A DNA stretch of 7,033 bases, from assembly GCA_020051025.1 (NCBI GenBank), contig JAGVJS010000333.1, positions 1-7,033 on the forward strand, read 5' to 3'. A model generated the notes under the pieces. The model was not told where the DNA came from. It made no database searches and was given only the letters and a program-made list of their open reading frames with translations. The stretch is from Sphingobium sp. (GTDB lineage: Bacteria > Pseudomonadota > Alphaproteobacteria > Sphingomonadales > Sphingomonadaceae). Numbering within the stretch: position 1 is the stretch's first letter; each line of letters begins with the position of its first letter. The translations under genes were made by a program, and so were the position numbers. This document shows, one piece after another, positions 1-6,392 of this stretch.

Positions 1-1
1 C

Positions 2-3000
2 GATCGCGACCTGACGCTGACGTCTGCCGATTATGTGGTGGAATTTGCCGCCGGCACCATCGCCGATGTCCAGCTCTCCGACTTCACCGGCAATCCGTTT
101 CTGGGGATCGTCGGTACGCCGCAGAACAATGTCTTCGTCGATACAGACGCGCCTAACATCTATTATGGCGTCGGTGGCAACGATGTGATCAGCGGCAATG
201 GCGGCAATGACCAGCTATATGGCGGTGATGGCAATGACGTCATTACCGGCGGGCAGGGCAATGACAGCCTTTATGGCGGCAATGGCAATGACGACCTGAC
301 CGGCAATGCAGGGGCCGACACCATCTATGGCGAAGCCGGTAACGATATCGTCCGAGGCGGCGACGATGCCGATTATATTAATGGCGGCTCTGGTGATGAT
401 GAACTGTACGGCGAATTCGGCGCAGACCAGATTTATGGCGAAGACGGCAACGATCGCATCTATGGTGGCGCCGACAATGACTATGTGAATGCCGGCGTAG
501 GCGACGATTATGTCGACGGAGGAGACGGTAACGACACCATATATGGCGACGCCGGGCAGGACAATCTGGTGGGTGGTGCCGGCGACGACTATCTGCACGG
601 CGGGGAAGCCAATGACGTCCTGACCGGCGGGGAAGGCAATGACACGCTCGATGGCAGCAATGGCTTCGATATCGCGAGCTTTGCCGGCGGCAATCTTGCC
701 GTCACCATAGATCTCAATAGCGCGTCCAACATCTATGCGCTGGGCGGTAATCTGGGCACCGACACGCTTATCAGTATCGAAGGGATCATCGGCACCGCCT
801 ATAATGACGTGCTGACCGGCACCGATGGCGACAATGTGTTCGAAGGCGGCGGCGGTAACGACGTCATGAACGGGCGCGGCGGCGTGGACACGCTGAGCTA
901 CGCCAGCGCCGCGGCGGGCATCACCATCTCGCTCGCATCGACGATAGCGCAGAATACGGGCGGCGCCGGTATTGATACGATCAGCAATTTCGAGAATGTG
1001 ACCGGGTCTGCCTATAACGACACGATCACCGGCTCGGCGGTCAACAATCTGTTGCTGGGCGGTGCTGGCAACGACACGATTCTGGCCGGCGACGGCGAGG
1101 ATATTGTGCGCGGCGGCGATGGCACCGACAATCTACAGGGCCAGAATGGCGATGACCAGATCTTTGGTGATTTGGGGAACGACATCATTTCGGGCGGCGC
1201 GGGTCTTGACCTCCTTTACGGCGGTGATGGGAATGACAGCATCAAGGGCGATGCCGGAAACGATCGCCTCTATGGCGAAGCCGGCAACGACACGCTGGAA
1301 GGAGGAGACGGAGACGACCTGTTGATGGGCGGGGAGGGGACCGATACGGCGACCTACGCGGCGGCTACGGCGGGCGTCACCGTCAGCCTGGCGCTGACCA
1401 GTGCGCAAAATACGGTTGCCGCTGGCCTCGATACGCTGGCCAGCATCGAAAATCTGACGGGTTCCGCCTTTAACGATATTCTGACCGGGGACAGCGGCGC
1501 CAATGTGCTGACCGGCAATGCTGGCAATGATCACTTGAATGGCGGAAGTGGCGACGATCTGCTCGACGGAGGCTCAGGCGTCGATACTATGGTCGGTAGT
1601 TTGGGCGATGACATTTATATCCTTGACGATGCGCGGGATGTCGTGACCGAACTGGCCAATGAAGGCACGGATGAAGTACGGACTGCAATCATCAGCTACA
1701 CGCTTGGCGCGAATGTAGAAAACCTGACCGGAACGTCATCTAGTGGGCAGACACTGACCGGTAACTCGCTGAACAACGTTATTTCGGGAGGTGCCGGCGC
1801 CGATACCATGACGGGCGGGCAAGGTGATGACATCTATTACGTCAATAACGTCAACGACAAGGTCGTAGAGGGAGCTGATCAAGGCTATGATACGATCTTC
1901 GCATCGGTTACCTATAATCTCGGGGGGCGCCACGTAGAACAGTTGACCCTGACCGGTACAGCCAACATCAACGCAACAGGGAATACATTGGATAACAGCC
2001 TGACCGGCAATAGCGGCAATAATGTGCTTGACGGTGGTGCTGGCGCGGATTCGATGAATGGCGGCTTGGGTGACGACATATATTATGTCGACAATGCCGG
2101 TGATATGGTGATCGAACTGGCGGGGCAGGGCACGGACGAAGTCCGCACCAATCTCAATAGCTATACTTTGACCGACAATGTCGAGAAACTGACGGGCACA
2201 TCGACCATAGGCCAGACCTTGACAGGCAACAAATTGGCAAACGTCATAACGGGATCATCCGGTAACGATGTCATCAATGGCGGGAGCGGCGCTGACACCA
2301 TGAGCGGTGGATTGGGTGATGATGTCTACTATGTCGATAATGTAGCAGACAATGTTGTGGAAGGGTCGGGCCAGGGCAATGATACCATCTACGCCTCAGT
2401 CAGCTATAGTCTCTCGGGTCGCCAAATAGAGCAATTGACCTTGACAGGTACGGCTAACATAAACGCAACAGGGAATACACTGGTTAACAGCCTGACCGGC
2501 AATAGCGGCAATAATGTGCTGAACGGTGGTGCTGGAGCAGACACCATGCGAGGCGGCCTGGGCGACGACACATATTATGTCGATGATGTTGGGGACAAGG
2601 TGATTGAGGCTGATGGTCAGGGCTACGATACCATCTTCTCTTCGGTGACGTATAATCTCTCAAGCCGCTTCATCGAGCAGTTGACGCTGACCGGCACGGC
2701 CAACATCAATGCGACCGGCAATTCGCAGGCGAACGGCCTGACCGGGAATAGTGGCAACAACATATTGGATGGCGGCGGCGGGGCCGACGTGCTGACCGGT
2801 GGCGCGGGAATGGACCAGTTCCGTTTCTCGACCGTGCTGGGCAGCAACAATGTCGATACCATCACCGACTTCAAGGTGGTGGACGATACGATCTCGCTGG
2901 CGTCCTCGATCTTCTCTGCGGCGGGGCCGACCGGCGTGTTGAATGCCAATGCCTTCGTGATCGGTACGGCTGCGGCGGACGCCAGCGATCGCATCATTTA

Positions 3001-3121
3001 CGATAATGTCAGCGGCACGCTCTTCTACGATGCCGATGGCAGCGGTGCCGGTGCGGCCGTGGCCTTCGCCAATATCGGCGCCGGCCTGGCCCTGACCAAT
3101 GCGGACTTCATCATCGCCTGA
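2..3121 (+). CDS. RTX calcium-binding repeat protein, 5'-truncated by window edge
   Basis: Large secreted protein of the RTX (hemolysin-type calcium-binding) class. The frame is open to the window's first bases; the first start-like codon is GTG at 35, but nothing marks it as the real start, so I treat the gene as 5'-partial with 1039 visible residues. In order (residue 1 = codon at base 2): non-repeat lead-in 1-55; 18 nonapeptides of GGxGxDxUx type 56-218; spacer module 222-273; spacer module 295-344; 11 nonapeptides 353-451; third spacer module 447-496; five tandem modules 523-923; C-terminal domain 924-1039 ending in NADFIIA. I see no cysteine, and the sequence is acidic and rich in Gly/Asp/Asn, as usual in RTX proteins. 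By family knowledge the nonapeptides form calcium-bound beta-rolls outside the cell, and the C-terminus is the uncleaved type I secretion signal. No ABC exporter or membrane-fusion gene is visible. Whether the missing N-terminus carries an enzyme or adhesin domain cannot be told; function beyond export and calcium binding is unknown. Confidence 0.93.
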   Translation, partial: DRDLTLTSADYVVEFAAGTIADVQLSDFTGNPFLGIVGTPQNNVFVDTDAPNIYYGVGGNDVISGNGGNDQLYGGDGNDVITGGQGNDSLYGGNGNDDLTGNAGADTIYGEAGNDIVRGGDDADYINGGSGDDELYGEFGADQIYGEDGNDRIYGGADNDYVNAGVGDDYVDGGDGNDTIYGDAGQDNLVGGAGDDYLHGGEANDVLTGGEGNDTLDGSNGFDIASFAGGNLAVTIDLNSASNIYALGGNLGTDTLISIEGIIGTAYNDVLTGTDGDNVFEGGGGNDVMNGRGGVDTLSYASAAAGITISLASTIAQNTGGAGIDTISNFENVTGSAYNDTITGSAVNNLLLGGAGNDTILAGDGEDIVRGGDGTDNLQGQNGDDQIFGDLGNDIISGGAGLDLLYGGDGNDSIKGDAGNDRLYGEAGNDTLEGGDGDDLLMGGEGTDTATYAAATAGVTVSLALTSAQNTVAAGLDTLASIENLTGSAFNDILTGDSGANVLTGNAGNDHLNGGSGDDLLDGGSGVDTMVGSLGDDIYILDDARDVVTELANEGTDEVRTAIISYTLGANVENLTGTSSSGQTLTGNSLNNVISGGAGADTMTGGQGDDIYYVNNVNDKVVEGADQGYDTIFASVTYNLGGRHVEQLTLTGTANINATGNTLDNSLTGNSGNNVLDGGAGADSMNGGLGDDIYYVDNAGDMVIELAGQGTDEVRTNLNSYTLTDNVEKLTGTSTIGQTLTGNKLANVITGSSGNDVINGGSGADTMSGGLGDDVYYVDNVADNVVEGSGQGNDTIYASVSYSLSGRQIEQLTLTGTANINATGNTLVNSLTGNSGNNVLNGGAGADTMRGGLGDDTYYVDDVGDKVIEADGQGYDTIFSSVTYNLSSRFIEQLTLTGTANINATGNSQANGLTGNSGNNILDGGGGADVLTGGAGMDQFRFSTVLGSNNVDTITDFKVVDDTISLASSIFSAAGPTGVLNANAFVIGTAAADASDRIIYDNVSGTLFYDADGSGAGAAVAFANIGAGLALTNADFIIA
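167..655 (+). repeat. First RTX nonapeptide run, 18 units
   Basis: Eighteen consecutive 9-residue units (27 bp each) fit GGxGxDxUx, for example GGDGNDVIT, GGQGNDSLY, GEDGNDRIY and GGEGNDTLD. The conserved Asp at position 6 and the glycines at 1, 2 and 4 are the calcium-binding turn residues of the beta-roll. A few units are degenerate (GGDDADYIN, GGADNDYVN, GGEANDVLT lack the Gly at position 4). At DNA level the units share ggcaatga/ggcaacga cores but are not identical, so this is old repeat structure kept at protein level. Confidence 0.9.
665..1489 (+). repeat. Three ~50-residue spacer modules flanking a second RTX run (11 units)
   Basis: Three related segments lie at 665-820 (52 residues), 884-1033 (50) and 1340-1489 (50). 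Copies 2 and 3 share the plan DT-x2-YA-x4-AG(I/V)T(I/V)SLA, AQNT, G(I/L)DT, (F/I)EN(V/L)TGSA(Y/F)ND, TG; copy 1 is divergent (LAVTIDLN, GTDTLISIEG, IGTAYNDVLTG). Between copies 2 and 3, at 1058-1354, sit 11 nonapeptides such as GGDGNDSIK, GDAGNDRLY and GGDGDDLLM; the last overlaps the start of copy 3. Segments of this kind between nonapeptide runs are familiar from long alphaproteobacterial RTX proteins; they probably fold as extra beta-strands in the roll. Confidence 0.8.
1568..2770 (+). repeat. Five tandem modules (73+82+82+82+82 residues) in order A-B-A-B-B
   Basis: Five head-to-tail modules, each starting GGxGxD(T/S)M: 1568-1786, 1787-2032, 2033-2278, 2279-2524 and 2525-2770. All carry a GDDxYxxD-type core followed by (V/I)xE. 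They then split into type A (TDEVRT, SYTL, NVE(N/K)LTGTS, GQTLTGN; modules 1 and 3) and type B (DTI(F/Y)(A/S)SV, Y(N/S)L, EQLTLTGTANINATGN; modules 2, 4 and 5). Module 1 is 73 residues because it lacks the final nonapeptide that ends module 3 (GSSGNDVIN). The B copies are spaced exactly 492 bp and then 246 bp apart, and a 36-base block is identical at 1993-2028 and 2485-2520. The boundaries were counted codon by codon. Confidence 0.88.
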
Positions 3122-3142
3122 TTGGCAGCCATGATTCTTTAA

Positions 3143-3190
3143 ACGACAATGCCATCCTTCTCCATCGATGGAGAAGGATGGCATTGTCGT
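3143..3190. terminator. Perfect 48-bp palindrome after the RTX gene (possible terminator or 3'-end hairpin)
   Basis: Starts 21 bases after the RTX stop. The arm acgacaatgccatccttctc (3143-3162) plus catc is followed with no spacer by its exact reverse complement, centred on ATCGAT at about 3166/3167. As RNA this gives roughly 22 base pairs with a 4-base loop. Position suggests a transcript end, but there is no T-run after it on the + strand (aaccggg follows) and only ttaaag on the - strand, so it is not a classic intrinsic terminator. It could protect the 3' end of the mRNA, act with Rho, or be a protein-binding or cruciform site. Confidence 0.55.
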
Positions 3191-3311
3191 AACCGGGCAC
3201 GGTCGTTTGTTGCGGGGCGGCCTGCAAAAACGGGGAACATTCGCTGCCCGGCCTGCGCTATGATCGGGCCATGATGGCGCGGGTCGACCACGCGCCCCGA
3301 TTTGGAGAGGC
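3191..3311 (+). promoter_or_regulatory. ald upstream region with leader hairpin and 14-codon ORF
   Basis: This 121-base gap must carry the ald promoter if the palindrome stops RTX transcription. A -10-like TATGAT lies at 3259-3264, but I see no convincing -35 partner. An inverted repeat ggcgcg (3276-3281)/cgcgcc (3291-3296) brackets the loop ggtcgacca, just upstream of the ribosome site. A longer-range pair ccgggca (3193-3199)/tgcccgg (3245-3251) also exists. A 14-codon ORF (MMARVDHAPRFGEA) runs 3271-3315, and its TGA overlaps the ald start. In many bacteria ald is controlled by a neighbouring Lrp/AsnC regulator; none is encoded here. Confidence 0.3.
3304..3310 (+). promoter_or_regulatory. 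Ribosome binding site of ald; favours the second of two adjacent ATGs
   Basis: GGAGAGG sits one base before ATG 3312 and four bases before ATG 3315. Measured from the GGAG core, the gaps are 4 and 7 bases, so the second ATG is better placed. It also gives the N-terminus [10 protein letters not shown], which matches the usual start of alanine dehydrogenases and puts the catalytic residues at their usual numbers. Confidence 0.65.
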
Positions 3312-3314
3312 ATG

Positions 3315-4430
3315 ATGATCGTAGGCACCGTCAAGGAGATCAAGAATCACGAATATCGCGTCGGTCTGACGCCGGAAAGCGTGCATGAACTGACTGCGCA
3401 CGGCCATCATGTACTGGTCGAAAGCGGCGCGGGGGAAGGGATCGGCGCTGGGGATGCGCTCTACGAACGGGCCGGCGCAGAGATCGTCGCGGCCGCCGCC
3501 GACATCTTTGCCACGGCCGAAATGATCGTGAAGGTGAAGGAGCCGCAACCGCAGGAGCGCGCCGTGCTCCGTCCCGACCAGATCCTCTACACATATCTGC
3601 ATCTGGCGCCGGACCCGGACCAGACCCGCGACCTGATCGCGTCGGGCGCGACCTGCATCGCCTATGAAACCGTGACCGATGCCCATGACGGCCTGCCGCT
3701 GCTAAAGCCCATGAGCCAGGTTGCCGGCCGCATGGCGATTCAGGCTGGCGCGACCGCGTTGGAAAAGGCGCATGGCGGGCGTGGCGTGCTATTGGGTGGG
3801 GTGCCCGGGGTGCTGCCCGCCAAGGTCGTGGTGATCGGTGGCGGCGTGGTCGGCTTCAACGCGGCGCAGATGGCGGCCGGGCTGGGCGCCGACGTCACCA
3901 TTCTCGATCGTAGCCCGGAAGTACTGGAAAAGCTCGGCATGTATTTCGAGGCGCGGGCCAAGACCCGCTTTTCCAACCGCGCGAACCTCGCCGAATGCGT
4001 GGCGGAGGCAGATCTGGTGATCGGCGCCGTGTTGATCCCTGGCGCTGCCGCGCCCAAGCTGGTCAGCGCCGACATGCTCAAGACCATGAAGAAGGGGGCG
4101 GTGCTGGTCGACGTCGCAATCGACCAGGGCGGCTGTTTTGAAACCAGCCATGCCACCACCCATGCCGAGCCGACCTATATCGTCGATGGCGTCGTCCATT
4201 ATTGCGTGGCCAACATGCCCGGCGCGGTCGCGCGCACCAGCACCTATGCGCTCAACAATGTGACCCTGCCTCATGCGCTGCGCATCGCTCAACTGGGTTG
4301 GAAGGAAGCGCTGCGTCGTGATCTTCACCTCCGCGCCGGTCTGAATGTCTGGGACGGAAAGGTCACCTACCAGGCGGTGGCCGATGATCTGGGCCTATCT
4401 TACACTCCGGCGGAAGAGGCGCTGAACTGA
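3315..4430 (+). CDS. ald: Alanine dehydrogenase
   Basis: Cytoplasmic NAD-dependent enzyme that interconverts L-alanine with pyruvate, ammonium and NADH; used to catabolise alanine or, in reverse, assimilate ammonium. From ATG 3315 the protein is 371 residues, the family's normal length. The N-terminal catalytic domain has R15 (EYRVGLTP), K75 (KVKEP) and H96 (YLHLAP), the pyruvate-binding and catalytic positions of characterised Ald enzymes. MSQVAGRMA (133-141) is the conserved segment contacting the cofactor. The Rossmann fold shows [13 protein letters not shown] (about 172-184) with D198 after the second strand for the NAD ribose. VDVAIDQGG supplies the catalytic aspartate D270, and VANMPGAV (298-305) is also conserved. 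ATG 3312 would add one Met; I prefer 3315 on ribosome-site spacing and family alignment. Lysine-forming saccharopine dehydrogenases and transhydrogenase alpha subunits are relatives, but length and motifs fit Ald. The gene looks monocistronic: the palindrome at 3143-3190 precedes it and a strong terminator follows. Confidence 0.96.
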   Translation: MIVGTVKEIKNHEYRVGLTPESVHELTAHGHHVLVESGAGEGIGAGDALYERAGAEIVAAAADIFATAEMIVKVKEPQPQERAVLRPDQILYTYLHLAPDPDQTRDLIASGATCIAYETVTDAHDGLPLLKPMSQVAGRMAIQAGATALEKAHGGRGVLLGGVPGVLPAKVVVIGGGVVGFNAAQMAAGLGADVTILDRSPEVLEKLGMYFEARAKTRFSNRANLAECVAEADLVIGAVLIPGAAAPKLVSADMLKTMKKGAVLVDVAIDQGGCFETSHATTHAEPTYIVDGVVHYCVANMPGAVARTSTYALNNVTLPHALRIAQLGWKEALRRDLHLRAGLNVWDGKVTYQAVADDLGLSYTPAEEALN

Positions 4431-4465
4431 GCTTTTCCTGCAATTTTTCGTTATGATGAAAAAGG

Positions 4466-4499
4466 CGGCGCCCTCCCGAGACCAGGGGGCGCCGTTTTT
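4466..4499 (+). terminator. Intrinsic terminator of ald
   Basis: Stem cggcgccc (4466-4473) pairs perfectly with gggcgccg (4487-4494) around a 13-base loop and is followed at once by TTTTT (4495-4499). Five A's at 4459-4463 precede the stem, so it could also stop transcription arriving on the - strand. It lies 36 bases after the ald stop codon. Confidence 0.88.
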
Positions 4500-4750
4500 C
4501 TCATAGGTCGTCGCCGCGATTTTGTTTCTCCCATACGGGATAGTTTGGGAGAGGAGCTTGCGGGTTGCTGCCCGTCGTTCGTTGAACGGGGCAGGGGGAC
4601 ATGACCACATGCCCCCCATGCATCCTGGTTCCGCCGAAGAGAGGCATGGTCTAATATCATGGTCGATTTCCCAACATTCGCCGCCCTGATCCGAAAAGGC
4701 GATCGCAGCACCATGCGCGTTCGCCGTGCCGTTCAGAAAAGGGGGCGCTG
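4500..4750 (+). promoter_or_regulatory. Leader/intergenic region before the TauE/SafE gene, with two abutting hairpins
   Basis: No protein gene of normal size fits here. Visible structures: a 7-bp inverted repeat tctccca (4527-4533)/tgggaga (4546-4552); a hairpin at 4568-4594 made of ctgccc/gggcag and cgttc/gaacg around loop gtt, with a 2-base bulge; and directly after it a hairpin at 4595-4616 made of gggg/cccc and catg/catg around loop acca, with one A-C mismatch. A -10-like TAATAT lies at 4652-4657 with only a poor -35 (ttccgc, 4629-4634). If transcription starts upstream of 4568, the hairpins form a structured 5' leader; if it starts near 4664, they are DNA sites or leftover terminator structure. 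I recognise no known riboswitch class. Confidence 0.4.
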
Positions 4751-4751
4751 A
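4659..4751 (+). CDS. Candidate small ORF (30 aa) ending in a TGATG overlap with the permease gene
   Basis: Starts ATG 4659 and encodes 30 residues beginning MVDFPTFAALIRKGD and ending AVQKRGR. It is strongly basic towards the C-terminus and has no membrane segment. Its TGA (4749-4751) shares one base with the permease ATG (4751), an arrangement that permits translational coupling. Against it: the nearest purine-rich stretch (GAGG, 4641-4644) is about 14 bases upstream of the ATG, too far for a good ribosome site, and I recognise no relatives. It may be a leader peptide that delivers ribosomes to the next gene, or chance. Confidence 0.25.
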   Translation: MVDFPTFAALIRKGDRSTMRVRRAVQKRGR

Positions 4752-5581
4752 TGTCCGGTGATCTCATGGCCTGGATGGTGCCACTGGTGTCCATGCTGGC
4801 CGCTGGCCTGATTGCCGGCTTTGCCGCAGGCTTGTTCGGGATCGGCGGCGGCTTCGTCGTCGTCCCTGCCCTGCTGGTCGTCCTGCCGCTGCTGGGCGGC
4901 ACGCATGACGCCATCGCCCATGTCGCCATCGGCACCTCCGCCGCGACCATCATCGTCACCTCAATCCGATCGCTGCTGGCCCATGCGAAGCGCGGCGCGG
5001 TGGAATTTGAAGTGCTCAAGACGTGGGCGCCCTGGATCGTGCTGGTCTGCGGCGCGGGGGTGCTGCTCGCCGGCCATGTCGACGGTAATACCCTCAAGAT
5101 GATCTTTGCCACCGGCGTCGGCCTTATGTCCCTGAACTTCCTGCTGCCCAGCGTCAGCGGCAAGGTGGTCAGCGACACCATGCCGTCCGGTATCGTCCGC
5201 ATGGGCATTGCCGGCGGCCTCGGCACCTTCTCCTCGCTGCTCGGCATCGGCGGCGGCGTGATCGCGATCATGGTGATGACGCTGTGTGGCCGCACCATCC
5301 ACCGTGCCATTGCGACGGCATCGGGTATCGGCACGCTGATCGCCATCCCCACCACTATCGGCTTTGCCATCATTGGCTTTAAGGAGGGGGGACTGCCCTG
5401 GGGGTCGCTCGGCTATATCAACGTGCCCGCCACGCTGGCGATCGCGTCCATGTCGATGCTGACCGCGCCGTTGGGTGTCGCCGCGACGCACAGCCTGCCC
5501 GCCGGTCCGCTCAAGAAGATCTTCGGCATCTATCTTATCATCATTTCGGTCATCATGTTTCGGGGGGCTATGCACGGTTGA
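4751..5581 (+). CDS. TauE/SafE-family membrane permease (putative sulfite or other anion exporter)
   Basis: Inner-membrane protein of 276 residues, a usual length for the TauE/SafE family (older name DUF81). It has the family's internal two-fold repeat: each half carries a small-residue helix ending in GIGGG, at residues 30-34 (AGLFGIGGGFVVVPAL) and 165-169 (SSLLGIGGGVIAIMV). Each half also has a His/Arg segment following the GIGGG helices (LLAHAKRGAVEFE at 75-87; CGRTIHRAIATASG at 179-192). TAPLGVAATHSLP (238-250) is the typical near-C-terminal motif. I count about eight hydrophobic segments. Characterised relatives have been linked to sulfite, sulfoacetate or other organosulfur anions, but no sulfur gene lies nearby, so the substrate here is unassigned. 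A run of G's just before ATG 4751 (ending at 4745) can serve as ribosome site. A terminator-like repeat follows, so it is probably transcribed alone or with the candidate 30-codon ORF. Confidence 0.92.
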   Translation: MSGDLMAWMVPLVSMLAAGLIAGFAAGLFGIGGGFVVVPALLVVLPLLGGTHDAIAHVAIGTSAATIIVTSIRSLLAHAKRGAVEFEVLKTWAPWIVLVCGAGVLLAGHVDGNTLKMIFATGVGLMSLNFLLPSVSGKVVSDTMPSGIVRMGIAGGLGTFSSLLGIGGGVIAIMVMTLCGRTIHRAIATASGIGTLIAIPTTIGFAIIGFKEGGLPWGSLGYINVPATLAIASMSMLTAPLGVAATHSLPAGPLKKIFGIYLIIISVIMFRGAMHG

Positions 5582-5609
5582 TATCGTCCCATAATCGAAC
5601 GCCGTTTGC

Positions 5610-5656
5610 AGGCCGCCAGCGATACGCTTTAACAGGCTTTGTCACTGGCGGCCTTT
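5610..5656 (+). terminator. Terminator-like inverted repeat after the permease gene
   Basis: Perfect 10-bp arms aggccgccag (5610-5619) and ctggcggcct (5645-5654) enclose a 25-base loop and are followed by tttctcgtt, a short imperfect T-run. It lies 28 bases past the permease stop and ends 25 bases before the regulator start. The long loop and weak T-run make it less certain than the ald terminator. The right arm lies close enough to the regulator gene to interact with its promoter. Confidence 0.55.
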
Positions 5657-5681
5657 CTCGTTATCTGCGAGCGGGGGGACC

Positions 5682-6392
5682 ATGATGGCGCAGGCGGACG
5701 CAATTTCGGTATTGCTGGTGGAGGATGACGAAGCTGCGCGCGCCAATATCGCCGCCATCCTGAGCGGTGCCGGTATGGTGGTGGAGCAGGCGATCGACGG
5801 CGCCATTGGCCTCAATCGTGCCGGCGGCGGCAGCCATGACGTGATCATTCTTGACCGTATGCTCCCCCATCTGTCGGGTATCGATATCGTCACTCGCCTG
5901 CGTGTTGCGGGTGTGGGCGCGCCGGTGCTGATGCTATCCGCGCTCGGCCGCAGCGAACATCGTGTCGAAGGTCTGGAAAGCGGCGTCGACGATTATCTTG
6001 CCAAGCCGTTCGAGCCGGACGAACTGGTCGCCCGCGTTCGCGCGCTGTGGCGCCGGGCCAGCCGTCGCAGCCATGAACCGGTGCTGCTGTTCGGCGATCT
6101 GGAATGCCATGTGAAGGCGCGGACTGCCTTTCGGCAAGGGAAGCATCTGCCGCTCTCGCCAAAGGAATTTGAGCTTTTCCGTTATCTGATGGAACATGCC
6201 GGCGAAGTGGTGACGCGCGAAATGCTGCTGCGCCAGGTGTGGAAACTCAGCTTCGATCCGCAGACCAATGTGGTCGATGTCAATGTCGGCCGCCTGCGCC
6301 GCAAGCTTGAGGATGGGTTCGACGGTCCGGTGCTGGAAACCGTATGGGGCACTGGCTACCGTCTGATCGCGGCGGGATCGGGCCTTGCCTAG
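5682..6392 (+). CDS. Two-component response regulator, OmpR/PhoB family
   Basis: DNA-binding transcription regulator of 236 residues. The receiver domain (about 8-122) has the acidic pocket E14-D15-D16, phosphoacceptor D58 (IILDRMLP), switch residue S86 (LMLSALG) and K108 (YLAKPF). The winged-helix DNA-binding domain (about 135-230) shows LSPKEFELFRYL, VVTREMLLRQVW with the recognition-helix region NVVDVNVGRLRRKL, and the wing VWGTGYRL. Every residue needed for phosphorylation is present, so it should be switched on by its kinase. ATG 5685 is an equally plausible start three bases later; a run of six G's lies at 5673-5678, giving 3-base and 6-base gaps respectively. It overlaps the sensor-kinase frame by 8 nt, which implies a coupled operon. 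QseB/PhoP-like regulators are the closest group by eye, but the regulon cannot be deduced here. Confidence 0.95.
   Translation: MMAQADAISVLLVEDDEAARANIAAILSGAGMVVEQAIDGAIGLNRAGGGSHDVIILDRMLPHLSGIDIVTRLRVAGVGAPVLMLSALGRSEHRVEGLESGVDDYLAKPFEPDELVARVRALWRRASRRSHEPVLLFGDLECHVKARTAFRQGKHLPLSPKEFELFRYLMEHAGEVVTREMLLRQVWKLSFDPQTNVVDVNVGRLRRKLEDGFDGPVLETVWGTGYRLIAAGSGLA

Noticed and set aside
167..655. Regularly spaced short repeats suggestive of a CRISPR or minisatellite
   Set aside because: The 27-bp period is the codon length of one RTX nonapeptide, the units differ at DNA level, and the region is fully coding.
2660..3343. Long minus-strand ORF (227 codons) antisense to the end of the RTX gene and the start of ald
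   Set aside because: It crosses the palindrome and two well-supported + strand genes, has low-complexity Arg/Gly/Ala composition and shows no recognisable motif. It is a by-product of GC-rich coding sequence on the other strand.
3789..4328. Minus-strand ORF of 179 codons inside ald
   Set aside because: It lies wholly opposite ald, whose catalytic motifs are intact across this stretch. No domain is recognisable in the antisense product.
4451..4714. Minus-strand ORFs (74 and 87 codons) across the ald terminator and leader region
   Set aside because: They read straight through the terminator hairpin and both leader hairpins, lack a convincing ribosome site and show no motif.
4657..5373. Minus-strand ORF of 238 codons opposite the permease gene
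   Set aside because: Pro/Ser/Met/Thr-rich composition typical of the reverse complement of a hydrophobic GC-rich gene; the + strand frame has both GIGGG motifs and membrane segments.
5639..5667. Possible promoter for the regulator: TTGTCA (5639-5644) and TATCTG (5662-5667), 17-base spacer
   Set aside because: The -35 is good but the -10 matches the consensus at only half its positions, and it overlaps the terminator arm. It is not strong enough to annotate without a mapped transcript start.
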